64,000 bases of DNA, taken from assembly GCF_004054195.1 (NCBI RefSeq), contig NZ_SBIW01000008.1, forward strand, positions 186,001-250,000, read 5' to 3'. The position numbers were made by a program, and so were the translations under genes. The DNA is from Mucilaginibacter gilvus (GTDB lineage Bacteria; Bacteroidota; Bacteroidia; Sphingobacteriales; Sphingobacteriaceae). Positions 41,207-48,861 of this stretch are shown in pieces (position 1 is the stretch's first letter; the number at the start of each line of letters is the position of its first letter). The notes below the pieces were generated by a model. It saw only the letters and a list, made by a program, of their open reading frames with translations, did not search any database and was not told where the DNA came from.

Positions 41207-41740
41207 ATGAATTTTTTCGCGTATTTATTCCAGGATTGGCGGGCCAACCGGGGCAATATAAAAGCGCGGCTGGTGCTGTTTATGTTCCGGCTGGTAAATG
41301 CCATTAACCGCTACATGCTGCTGAAGATCATCTTTTTCCCTTACCTCATGTTCTACCGTTTTTTTGTAGAATGGAGTTTAGGGGTAGAACTGCCACGTAA
41401 ACTTACCATAGGTAAAAACCTGGTTTTTTATCACGGCCAGGGCCTGGTGGTAAACTACGGAACTATTATAGGCGAAAACTGTGTATTACGTAACGGTGTC
41501 ACCATCGGCCACAAAAAACTGGCAGATGGCAGCCATAGTCGCTGCCCGCAGATAGGCAACAATGTAGATATCGGCCCCAACGTTTGCATCATTGGTGATG
41601 TAGTCATTGGCGATAATGTAACAATAGGTGCCGGAGCGGTAGTGGTAAAAAGCATACCGGCAAACAGCACGGCGGTGGGCAACCCGGCGCGTGTGCTCGA
41701 AAATAAAACAGGAGCTTCAACCCAAACAAACGATATTTAA
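41207..41740 (+). CDS. Serine acetyltransferase-like hexapeptide acyltransferase
   Basis: Left-handed beta-helix acyltransferase, 177 residues. The hexapeptide turns are seen over about 70-165 (IGENCVLRNGVTIGHKK, IGNNVDIGPNVCIIGDVVIGDNVTIGAGAVV). It ends with NPARVLENK, as in CysE-like and sugar O-acetyltransferases. The catalytic His is likely in GHKK. The N-terminal 60 residues are hydrophobic (RYMLLKIIFFPYLMFYRFF), unlike true CysE, so a sugar O-acetyltransferase bound to the membrane is at least as likely as a cysteine-synthesis enzyme. It sits among glycan genes. Confidence 0.8.
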   Translation: MNFFAYLFQDWRANRGNIKARLVLFMFRLVNAINRYMLLKIIFFPYLMFYRFFVEWSLGVELPRKLTIGKNLVFYHGQGLVVNYGTIIGENCVLRNGVTIGHKKLADGSHSRCPQIGNNVDIGPNVCIIGDVVIGDNVTIGAGAVVVKSIPANSTAVGNPARVLENKTGASTQTNDI

Positions 41741-42486
41741 TGGACAATAATTTAACCGACAGGGCCTTTTGGAAATCGTTTTGGGAATCGAGAATCGGGC
41801 TCATATTCAAACTAAAGCCGAACTATGTTTTCGGCGATGTACTGGGGAAGATCATTAAGGATAAGAACGCTAAAACCGCTATCGAGCTGGGCGGCTTCCC
41901 CGGCTATTACGCCATCTACCTTAAAAAATACAAAGGGCTTACTACCACTCTGCTGGATTACTTTATCCATCCAAAACTGGTAAAAGACCTGCTTTCCATA
42001 AACGACCTGAAAGAGGGCGACATCAATATCATTGAAGCCGACCTTTTCACCTGCCAGCCTGCTGAAAAGTACGACATGGTGCTTTCCTTTGGCTTGATAG
42101 AACACTTTAACGATACCAAATTCATCATAGGCGAACACCTAAAGTTTTTAAAGCCTGGCGGCACCTTGTTTATTACCCTGCCTAACTTTAAAAGCGTGAA
42201 CGGCTGGGTACAGCGCAATTTTGATAAAGAGAATTATGATAAGCACAACATCAACAGTATGGACCTCGCCCTGCTAAAAAGCAGCTGCGAAGCCCTGGGT
42301 TTAAAAAATGTAGAAGCTTATTATCATGGCCGTTTTTCGGTATGGCTGGAGAATAAATCAGAACAAACCGCAGTGGCCAAGTTGCTGATGAAAACCATTT
42401 GGGTGGCCGGCAAAGTGTTTACTAAAGTTGTGCCGATAGAGAGTAAAGCGCTATCGCCTTATATTGTGGTGAGGGCAACGATGTAG
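41740..42486 (+). CDS. Class I SAM-dependent methyltransferase
   Basis: A 248-residue Rossmann-type methyltransferase. Motif I is AIELGGFPGYYAIYL (less Gly-rich than usual, with GGFPG); motif IV is DMVLSFGLIEHF; and FLKPGGTLFITLPNF is the post-IV strand. It overlaps the acyltransferase gene by one base (TAATG), so it is translationally coupled. In glycan clusters such enzymes add methyl groups to sugars or lipids; the substrate is unknown. Confidence 0.82.
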   Translation: MDNNLTDRAFWKSFWESRIGLIFKLKPNYVFGDVLGKIIKDKNAKTAIELGGFPGYYAIYLKKYKGLTTTLLDYFIHPKLVKDLLSINDLKEGDINIIEADLFTCQPAEKYDMVLSFGLIEHFNDTKFIIGEHLKFLKPGGTLFITLPNFKSVNGWVQRNFDKENYDKHNINSMDLALLKSSCEALGLKNVEAYYHGRFSVWLENKSEQTAVAKLLMKTIWVAGKVFTKVVPIESKALSPYIVVRATM

Positions 42487-42540
42487 TTTCTCCCTCGTAC
42501 CTCGGTTGGAGATAAAATCCTGGTAAAACCAAGCACAAAA

Positions 42541-42567
42541 AAAAGCCCCGCAATTTCTTGCAGGGCT
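42541..42567 (-). terminator. Terminator of ilvE
   Basis: AGCCCCGCAA / TTGCAGGGCT hairpin with one mismatch and a 4-base loop. Read on the minus strand it is followed by T8, a strong intrinsic terminator for ilvE. Confidence 0.85.
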
Positions 42568-42587
42568 CATGAATATCTTAGCTAAAA

Positions 42588-43652
42588 TTACACGACGTAA
42601 TTCCAGCCATGCGTATCAGGCGTGGTGCCGTATTTAATGGCATCCAGTGTGTTGAATACGCGTTTAGAAAACGCCCTTGTTTCCGGGTCGCTCAGGAAGT
42701 ATTCTTCGCCGTTGTAGCTGATAGAGCCTACTGGTGCAATGGTTGCAGCTGTGCCTGCACCAAAAGCATCGGTTAGTTTCCCGTTTTTGGCACCTTCTAT
42801 AATTTCGGCTACAGAAACTTTACGTTCTTCAACGGTGATGCCCCATTCTTTGGCCAATGCAATAACCGTATCGCGGGTTACACCATCCAGGATGGTGTCT
42901 TTTGCTTCGGCGGTTATCAGTTTGCCATCCAGCAAAAACATCGCGTTAGCGGCACCCATTTCTTCTATAAATGCGTGTTCTTTAGCGTCGGTCCATATCA
43001 ACTGATCGAAACCTTCTTCTGCAGCTTTGCGGGCAGGCAGCATAGACGAACCGTAGTTACCTGCGGCTTTCGCAAAACCCATACCGCCTTCGGCGGCGCG
43101 GGTGTAATGCGTTTCTATCTTTACACGCAGCGCTTTTGAAAAATATGGGCCAACCGGGCCAACAAGTACTACAAATTTATAGGTCGCCGATGGCGTTACG
43201 CCCAGGTATGGGTCGGTAGCAAACATAAACGGCCTGATGTAAAGGGCGTGGTTCTCTTTAGTTGGGATCCATTCGCGGTCAATATCTACCACGGCGGCAA
43301 TGCTCTGCACAAATATTTCCTGTGGCAGCGTTGGCATGCAAAGGCGCTCGGCCGATTTATTAAAACGGATGGCATTTTTATCGGGACGGAAAATAGTGAC
43401 CGTACCATCGGCATGTTTGTAAGCTTTAATGCCTTCAAAAAAAGCCTGTCCGTAATGCAGGGCAGAAATAGCAGGGCTTATGGCAATAGGGCCGTAAGGG
43501 ACGATCTCGAAATTTTTCCATTCGCCGTCGATGTAATCTGCCACAAGCATGTGGTCAGAAAAAGTGCGCCCAAAGGGCAGGTTGTCAAAATCGGTTTGCT
43601 CTAAACGCGATTGTGAGGTTTTGGTAAGTTTGATGTCCAAAGTTTCGGTCAT
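42588..43652 (-). CDS. ilvE: Branched-chain amino acid aminotransferase
   Basis: Class IV PLP enzyme that makes or breaks leucine, isoleucine and valine. At 354 residues it belongs to the longer group (type II), with the N-terminal sequence GRTFSDHMLVADYIDGEWKN. The PLP Lys is in FAKAAGNYG, the donor-binding turn is FIEEMGAANAMF, and TILDGVTRDTVI lies near the cofactor phosphate. The gene stands alone and ends at a strong terminator. Nearby genes do not belong to the same pathway. Confidence 0.95.
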   Translation of the reverse strand: MTETLDIKLTKTSQSRLEQTDFDNLPFGRTFSDHMLVADYIDGEWKNFEIVPYGPIAISPAISALHYGQAFFEGIKAYKHADGTVTIFRPDKNAIRFNKSAERLCMPTLPQEIFVQSIAAVVDIDREWIPTKENHALYIRPFMFATDPYLGVTPSATYKFVVLVGPVGPYFSKALRVKIETHYTRAAEGGMGFAKAAGNYGSSMLPARKAAEEGFDQLIWTDAKEHAFIEEMGAANAMFLLDGKLITAEAKDTILDGVTRDTVIALAKEWGITVEERKVSVAEIIEGAKNGKLTDAFGAGTAATIAPVGSISYNGEEYFLSDPETRAFSKRVFNTLDAIKYGTTPDTHGWNYVV

Positions 43653-43758
43653 GGCAGTACATATTAATCGAAAAATGGCAAGTTAAAAAATTTTCGCCTG
43701 ATTTTTCACTTTTTAAACTACTAAAGGTATATTAGTAGGCTTAAACCCTAAACATACA

Positions 43759-44217
43759 ATGTCGAAATATGAATTGACCACGGAGGGCCGGCTTAAATTA
43801 AAGCAGGCGTGGACCTTTAGCATCTTAGCCTCATTTGCTGCAATCATCGGAATTTTTTCATACAGCCTGCTTTACCGTACCGGCGATACCATTAGCGTAA
43901 CCATTTTCGCGGTGATTTTGGCAGCACTTACCGGCTTTTTCTTTTATGGCCGTAAAAAGTATTTTTTGAATACCGATAGCACCGAGCTTACTGTTGATGA
44001 CGATAAAATTACGTTGCATGTATCCGGGCAGCCCGATGTAGCCATCACGTTCGAGAACATCAGCCAGGTAAAATCCGCTAAACAAGGCATCTACCTCATC
44101 AATAAATTCCCATCAAAAAAATCGTTGTTTGTGATGGATAAATTTGAATGTTTCGACGAGATACAAAAGCTGGTTGCCGACCGTGTGAAGGAATACAGCA
44201 TGTTAACCGTTCGCTAA
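43759..44217 (+). CDS. Two-helix membrane protein with soluble tail
   Basis: A 152-residue protein with two close membrane helices (WTFSILASFAAIIGIFSYSLL and ISVTIFAVILAALTGFFFYG). A beta-rich C-terminal domain follows: DSTELTVDDDKITLHVSGQ then VAITFENISQVKSAK and KKSLFVMDKFECFDEIQKLV. The layout (two helices, then a PH-like or DUF304-like domain) is common in small bacterial membrane proteins. No family is claimed. It is alone, and convergent with the tryptophan dioxygenase-like gene. Confidence 0.62.
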   Translation: MSKYELTTEGRLKLKQAWTFSILASFAAIIGIFSYSLLYRTGDTISVTIFAVILAALTGFFFYGRKKYFLNTDSTELTVDDDKITLHVSGQPDVAITFENISQVKSAKQGIYLINKFPSKKSLFVMDKFECFDEIQKLVADRVKEYSMLTVR

Positions 44218-44276
44218 AAATTGATAAACAGGAGCAGCACCCTTCTGCTACTGTACTATGGTGAAAGCAATCCCTA

Positions 44277-45230
44277 CTATAACCCGCTCACCACTTTTTC
44301 AACCCAGCCTTTACCCCAGTTTTCTAATTCCTCTGCAGACCATAACGAAGGATAGAACACCCGTTTCTGAAAACGCGGAGGCAGATACTTTTGCCAGTTG
44401 GTGCCGCCGGTGGCTTTTATTTCCTCGGGTTCGCGGTGCAGGTAGCGCACGGCAGATTTATAGTGCGATAGCGGCCAGTTTACGTTTACATTGATATCCA
44501 GTTGCTTTAGCTGTTCGGCCAGTAAGGTGGTGTTTTCGCCTTTTTCGGTCAATTGTTTGTATAGGCTGTAAAAGTTGGTTGTGCTGACACTCTTGCCCAG
44601 TTCTATAAACGTTTTGGCGTATTTTTTTTCGAATTGTTTTAGGGTGAGTGTTTTTTTGCCGGTTGAAAGTTCGGTAGCGCCGAATTTCCAGTAGATATAT
44701 TCAAATTGTTCTTCAATAGATGCGACGCGCAATTCTTCGCGCTGATCTTTTGCTACGAGGTTAATAAAATCGGTAGCATAGATCTCTATCATGCGGTATT
44801 GCCCGCTCTGGAAACCGCTCGCCGGCAATAAGGACATGCGGAACTGCAGGAACTGCTCTTTCTCCATCCCATCTACCATAATTTCGAAGGAATTGGTAAG
44901 CGCCTCAAAATAGCGGTTGATGCGTTGCACACGGCGGGTGAAAAATTCGGAAGTTAAAGGCTGGACGGCGGCTATCTGCTTACATTCGTGCAGGCTCAGC
45001 TTAAAATACAATTCTGTTATCTGGTGATACATGATGAAGATCTCCTCATCGGGGAATGGTGTTTTAGGGCTTTGCAGGCTCAGTAAAGTATCCAGGTGGA
45101 TATAATCCCAGTACGTAAGGAAATCGGCGTGTAGCAGGCCATCCAGGTAGCTGCTCATATCCTGCCCCATGGCCTCGTACTTTTCTTGCAGCAGCGCTAT
45201 TTTATTTTCTATTTCCGGGGAGATGCTCAT
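44277..45230 (-). CDS. Tryptophan 2,3-dioxygenase family protein
   Basis: Haem protein of the tryptophan dioxygenase family, 317 residues. Recognisable segments are LTYWDYIHLDTLLSLQSPKT, then FIMYHQITELYFKLSLHECKQI, and MSLLPASGFQSGQYRMIEIYATDF, matching the haem- and substrate-pocket regions. The start is the ATG at 45230 (MSISPEIENK). The frame is open 59 codons upstream, but that part covers the repeat in the gap. A true oxidation of tryptophan to N-formylkynurenine is likely, but no other kynurenine-pathway gene is nearby. Confidence 0.84.
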   Translation of the reverse strand: MSISPEIENKIALLQEKYEAMGQDMSSYLDGLLHADFLTYWDYIHLDTLLSLQSPKTPFPDEEIFIMYHQITELYFKLSLHECKQIAAVQPLTSEFFTRRVQRINRYFEALTNSFEIMVDGMEKEQFLQFRMSLLPASGFQSGQYRMIEIYATDFINLVAKDQREELRVASIEEQFEYIYWKFGATELSTGKKTLTLKQFEKKYAKTFIELGKSVSTTNFYSLYKQLTEKGENTTLLAEQLKQLDINVNVNWPLSHYKSAVRYLHREPEEIKATGGTNWQKYLPPRFQKRVFYPSLWSAEELENWGKGWVEKVVSGL

Positions 45231-45254
45231 ATATGGGGGTAAAGATAGGGAAGG

Positions 45255-45332
45255 ATTTCGAATGTTCAATTTCGAATGTAAAAGGCTCAACTGGGAGAAC
45301 AAATTTGAAATTGAACTTTCGCAATTCGAAAT
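45255..45332. repeat. Inverted repeat between the dioxygenase gene and the ClC gene
   Basis: Left part 45255-45278 (ATTTCGAATGTTCAATTTCG) and right part 45303-45332 are degenerate reverse complements, sharing ATTTCGAA and GTTCAATTTC with a 6-base insertion in the right arm. The unit is like AATTTCGAATG. The right arm ends five bases before the TATATTTG box of the ClC gene. Confidence 0.65.
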
Positions 45333-45337
45333 AATGA

Positions 45338-45345
45338 TATATTTG
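45338..45345 (+). promoter_or_regulatory. -7 promoter box TATATTTG of the ClC gene
   Basis: Exact TAnnTTTG match, 88 bases before the ATG at 45434, just after the right repeat arm. Confidence 0.5.
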
Positions 45346-45433
45346 CAAGGTAAGGCAATGGTGTTCTGCCTATTTGAACCGCTGCAAAGCTGATGACGCC
45401 TACCCAAATAAGTTGTTTATTTGCATGTAGGTT

Positions 45434-46771
45434 ATGTTTAAAAAATTCCTTTCCAATCAACTCGATCTCTTAAAATATTTCACCCGTTGGGCTGTTATTG
45501 TAACCCCTGTCGCTATTGCTATAGGTAGTTTGGTAGCGTTGTTTCTTTGGCTGCTTAACTGGGCCACGCTTTTCAGGTTTGGGCATACCTGGCTGTTGTA
45601 CCTGTTGCCGTTGGCGGGTGTGGTCATCCATCTCCTGTACAAATGGTACGGGCAATCTGCCGAGAAAGGCAATAATCTTATTATTGATGAGATTCACCAG
45701 CCAGGTGCCGGCGTGCCCAAACGGATGGCACCGCTCATTTTAATTACAACGGTTATTACCCACTTATTTGGCGGCTCTGCCGGGCGCGAGGGTACGGCGG
45801 TGCAAATTGGCGGCAGCCTGGCCAACCTGTTTGCGGGCATTTTTAAGCTGGATGAGGCAGATAAAAAAACCATGCTTACCGCAGGGGTAGCGGCAGGTTT
45901 TGGCGCAGTATTCGGCACACCGCTTACGGGTACCATCTTCGCGCTGGAAGTAATTGCCATCGGGCGCATTAACTATACGGCATTGCTGCCTTGCCTCATC
46001 GCCGGGCTTATCGGCGATATCACCGTATCGGCATGGGGCATTAAGCATACCCTGTACCACGTAGATATTGTTGATACCGGGCAGGTACTGTACGGGCAGC
46101 ATTTGCCGGTGAGCCTGATATTGCTGGCCAAGGTGATAGCTGCGGCTGCCATTTTTGGTTTGGTAAGTATGGCCTTTGCAAAGGCCGTGCATTTAGTTAA
46201 AAACTTTTCTTTAAAATGGATAAAAATAAACTGGCTGATACCGGTTTGCGGTGGCTCGGTAATTATCGGCCTGACCTTTTTATTGGGCAGGCCCGATTAT
46301 TTGGGCTTGGGTGTAGCACCGGAGCACCCCGGCGCGGTTACTATTGTGTCGGCATTTCAACAGGGCGGCAGCTTCACGTTCAGTTGGTTATGGAAGTTGA
46401 CCTATACGGCCATAACCTTGGGCACAGGCTTTAAAGGTGGTGAGGTTACACCATTGTTTTATATCGGCGCTACGCTCGGCAATACGCTTGGCGAATTGAT
46501 GAACGCACCTATAGGCCTTTTCGCCGCGCTTGGTTTTATTGCGGTATTTGCAGGCGCTACCAATACGCCTTTAGCTTGTACTATAATGGGGATAGAACTT
46601 TTTGGCGGCGAGTACGCGTTGCTTTTCGCGGTGGCCTGTTTTACCGCTTACTTTTTTAGCGGCGAAGGCGGCATTTATCCTGCACAGCGGGTGGCCCATA
46701 CTAAATTGCCCGTGGGCGAGGCGGCTAAACCTAAGTACCTGCACCGGATGCTGGCAAAATATAAATTATAG
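45434..46771 (+). CDS. ClC-family anion channel/transporter
   Basis: Inner-membrane ClC protein of 445 residues. Motifs: GREGT (117-121 with E119 at the gating position) in place of the usual GREGP, PGAGVP at 90-95 in place of GSGIP, and GTGFKGGEVTP for GxFxP. Ten or more hydrophobic helices. The GREGT form and the IIDEIHQP stretch recall the fluoride-exporting CLC-F group as I remember it, so fluoride export is a fair alternative to chloride transport. It is expressed from its own promoter and stands before a universal stress protein gene. Confidence 0.87.
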   Translation: MFKKFLSNQLDLLKYFTRWAVIVTPVAIAIGSLVALFLWLLNWATLFRFGHTWLLYLLPLAGVVIHLLYKWYGQSAEKGNNLIIDEIHQPGAGVPKRMAPLILITTVITHLFGGSAGREGTAVQIGGSLANLFAGIFKLDEADKKTMLTAGVAAGFGAVFGTPLTGTIFALEVIAIGRINYTALLPCLIAGLIGDITVSAWGIKHTLYHVDIVDTGQVLYGQHLPVSLILLAKVIAAAAIFGLVSMAFAKAVHLVKNFSLKWIKINWLIPVCGGSVIIGLTFLLGRPDYLGLGVAPEHPGAVTIVSAFQQGGSFTFSWLWKLTYTAITLGTGFKGGEVTPLFYIGATLGNTLGELMNAPIGLFAALGFIAVFAGATNTPLACTIMGIELFGGEYALLFAVACFTAYFFSGEGGIYPAQRVAHTKLPVGEAAKPKYLHRMLAKYKL

Positions 46772-46841
46772 CTTCGGCATCTTTGCAAAAACATATCGCC
46801 TGCAAATTGTTTAACAAGTGTTACCCAAAACCCTTACAACC

Positions 46842-47312
46842 ATGCATATCAACAAGATCCTTATCGGTATAGACGACAGCAAGTATGCCGAGTACGCGGC
46901 CTCTTATGGCTTCGACCTGGCCAAAACTTTTAATGCCCACGTGGGGCTGGTAAATATTGTAGAGCCTATGGTAACACCGGTAACCAGTAACGATACCATT
47001 ACCGGGCTACCTTTTCAGGATTCGGGCGTGAACGAGGTGGAGTTGCTGAACATGCAGGAAGACATGAGCGATAATATTGTTAACCGCACCATAAAAAAGT
47101 ATGCCGGCGATTTGCAGGTTACCCACTTTAATGAATACGGCTCAACTGCCGATGGCATACTGCATTGCAGTAAAGAGTTTAAAGCAGATCTGATTGTTAT
47201 AGGGACACATGGCAGAACAGGTATCGACCGCCTGCTGATGGGCAGCGTAGCCGAAAGCGTGGTACGCAATTCGCATATACCGGTACTTGTAGTTCCGTTG
47301 ACAGAAAAGTAA
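46842..47312 (+). CDS. Universal stress protein family protein
   Basis: A 156-residue UspA-type protein. It opens INKILIGIDDSKYAEYAASY, with the ATP-binding Asp. It ends with the nucleotide-binding loop LIVIGTHGRTGIDRLLMGSVAESVVRNSHIPVLVV, which carries the G-2x-G-9x-G(S) pattern of ATP-binding Usp proteins. I use the ATG at 46842; the frame is open eight codons further up from a GTG, which is a poor start. It probably responds to stress or starvation; the partner is unknown. Confidence 0.9.
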   Translation: MHINKILIGIDDSKYAEYAASYGFDLAKTFNAHVGLVNIVEPMVTPVTSNDTITGLPFQDSGVNEVELLNMQEDMSDNIVNRTIKKYAGDLQVTHFNEYGSTADGILHCSKEFKADLIVIGTHGRTGIDRLLMGSVAESVVRNSHIPVLVVPLTEK

Positions 47313-47384
47313 TATCGAACACCGAATAATGAATTTCGAAGTTTTACTTCATTATTGGATATTCGAAATTCATCATTCGATATT
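47311..47384. repeat. Inverted repeat filling the gap between the stress-protein gene and the serB-like gene
   Basis: Left arm 47311-47340 starts inside the TAA of the stress-protein gene; right arm 47362-47384. They match at 22 of 23 positions if a 7-base insertion (CACCGAA) in the left arm is set aside. The unit is like AATATCGAATAATGAATTTCG. The gap continues only ten bases to the stop of the opposite gene. Confidence 0.8.
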
Positions 47385-47394
47385 AAAACTCCTC

Positions 47395-48684
47395 CTAATA
47401 AAGCAGCCTAAACTTTATCGTATGCTCAATCGTTTTCAACTCGTTTAGCACACCGGCTTCGTAGCCTGTGGCTACATCGGTTATTACGTAACCTATCTGG
47501 CTATTGGTCACCAAAAACTCACCTACTATGTTGATGTTGTGGCGGGCAAATACCTCATTTATTTTAGCGAGGATACCCGGTACGTTCTTGTGAATGTGGA
47601 TCAACCGGTGCGCGTTGTTGTTGCGTGGCGGCTGCAGATCGGGGAAGTTACAGCTCATGTGGGTACGGCCCTCGTTCATAAAAGCTATCACCCTCTTAGG
47701 GATAAAATCTGAATTGCGGGGGTTGTCTTTCGGGTCGTCGAATATGATGATACCCGCATCACAGGCGGCTTCTGATAATTTGCGGCCTATCCTGCCAAAA
47801 CAGCCGATCACTTTTAAGCGGCCCGCGTTTTGGATCTGCTCCGGCGTTGGCTGGTTGGCTTCGTCGCAGAATAATACACCTGCTTCTTCCAGGTACTTCT
47901 CTTCAATAACGTCTTTATGGCGCAGGTTGTAACCTTCGCGTTTCATTTGTGCTAATGCTTCATCGTCAATATTACCTACTACCAAACACTTAATGCGGTT
48001 TTTTGGGTAAGATATAGCCCTCGGCAGTTTGTTGATGTATAAAAACTCATCAAAACTTGGGGTGATGTGGTCGGCTTTTTCAGCTACCGATTTGCGTTCG
48101 ATGTTCTCGGTAAAAGCGAAGAATTTTTTGATCATGCCCGATTCCTTAAGCTGGAAATCAGAATAACCATCGCCTATACCAAAGATCTCGCCCGGCAGGT
48201 TAAGCTCTTTCAGCAATTTTACCTTGCCGCCTTCCTGCGAGAGAGGGTTCTCGCGGTCGTAACCTACAATATTGCCTTCTTCGTCAAACTCAAAAGTGTT
48301 GGCGTAGATGTTTTCTTTTTTGATATGGTACTCGGTAACTACCGGGATAATAAACTCTTTAAAGCCACCGGATACGATGAGTACCTCGTCCTGATGATTT
48401 TTAAAGAAAATGGTGTTACGCGAAAATGAGGGAGATACCTTCTTTTTCAGGTGCGTTATCAGCTGCTTTAAATGGTCGCGGTTAGCGCATAAAAGCTTCA
48501 CCCTTGCCTGCAAACTTTCGGTGAACGACAAGCGCCCTTCCATCGAAGCATTGGTGAGGTCCTCTATCTGTTTGTAAATAGCTTCCCGGTCGGGATGGTT
48601 TTTAAGGGAAATGCGGGCAAGTTCGTCAAGGGCTTCTACCTGGGTAAAAGTGCTATCGAAATCTATAATGAAATATTGGTCCAT
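47395..48684 (-). CDS. Phosphoserine phosphatase fused to an NAD-domain-less SerA with ACT domain
   Basis: A 429-residue chimera. Residues 1 to about 205 are a HAD-IB phosphatase: nucleophile Asp8 and Asp10 in FIIDFDSTF, motif II in LIVSGGFKEF, and motif IV in GIGDGYSDFQLKESG. From about 210 to 330 it resembles the substrate domain of D-3-phosphoglycerate dehydrogenase (KCLVVGNIDDEALAQMK and LKVIGCFGRIGRKLSEAA), but the NAD-binding Rossmann domain is missing. It ends with a SerA-type ACT domain (RLIHIHKNVPGILAKINEVF to the final RLLY). Probably a phosphatase with a serine-sensing tail. Confidence 0.8.
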   Translation of the reverse strand: MDQYFIIDFDSTFTQVEALDELARISLKNHPDREAIYKQIEDLTNASMEGRLSFTESLQARVKLLCANRDHLKQLITHLKKKVSPSFSRNTIFFKNHQDEVLIVSGGFKEFIIPVVTEYHIKKENIYANTFEFDEEGNIVGYDRENPLSQEGGKVKLLKELNLPGEIFGIGDGYSDFQLKESGMIKKFFAFTENIERKSVAEKADHITPSFDEFLYINKLPRAISYPKNRIKCLVVGNIDDEALAQMKREGYNLRHKDVIEEKYLEEAGVLFCDEANQPTPEQIQNAGRLKVIGCFGRIGRKLSEAACDAGIIIFDDPKDNPRNSDFIPKRVIAFMNEGRTHMSCNFPDLQPPRNNNAHRLIHIHKNVPGILAKINEVFARHNINIVGEFLVTNSQIGYVITDVATGYEAGVLNELKTIEHTIKFRLLY

Positions 48685-48689
48685 GGGAG

Positions 48690-48725
48690 TGCAAATCTGC
48701 TGAAGTGCAAATGTGCAAATTTTTG
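48690..48725. repeat. Short-unit repeat upstream of the serB-like gene
   Basis: GTGCAAATCTGCTGAAGTGC followed by AAATGTGCAAAT: three imperfect copies of GTGCAAAT in the gap upstream of the minus-strand start. Confidence 0.45.
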
Positions 48726-48831
48726 GTTGAAGGAGGTATCGGCAAAAAAGGTTATTTACCCACAGTGTTAATAACCTGCGCTCTTACCTTTTCTATCAAA
48801 TATAATACAAGCAAACAATCTGCCCCTTTTA

Positions 48832-48839
48832 TATATTTG
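48832..48839 (+). promoter_or_regulatory. -7 promoter box TATATTTG of the M28 peptidase gene
   Basis: Exact TAnnTTTG match, 22 bases before the ATG at 48862. Confidence 0.55.
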
Positions 48840-48861
48840 ATTTTTAAACAGGCACAAATCC

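Noticed and set aside
41207..41740. Naming the hexapeptide protein cysE
   Set aside because: The hydrophobic N-terminus and glycan neighbours make a sugar acetyltransferase as likely; the gene symbol is left empty.
45231..45407. 59-codon N-terminal extension of the tryptophan dioxygenase-like protein
   Set aside because: Covers the inverted repeat and promoter of the ClC gene; not protein-like.
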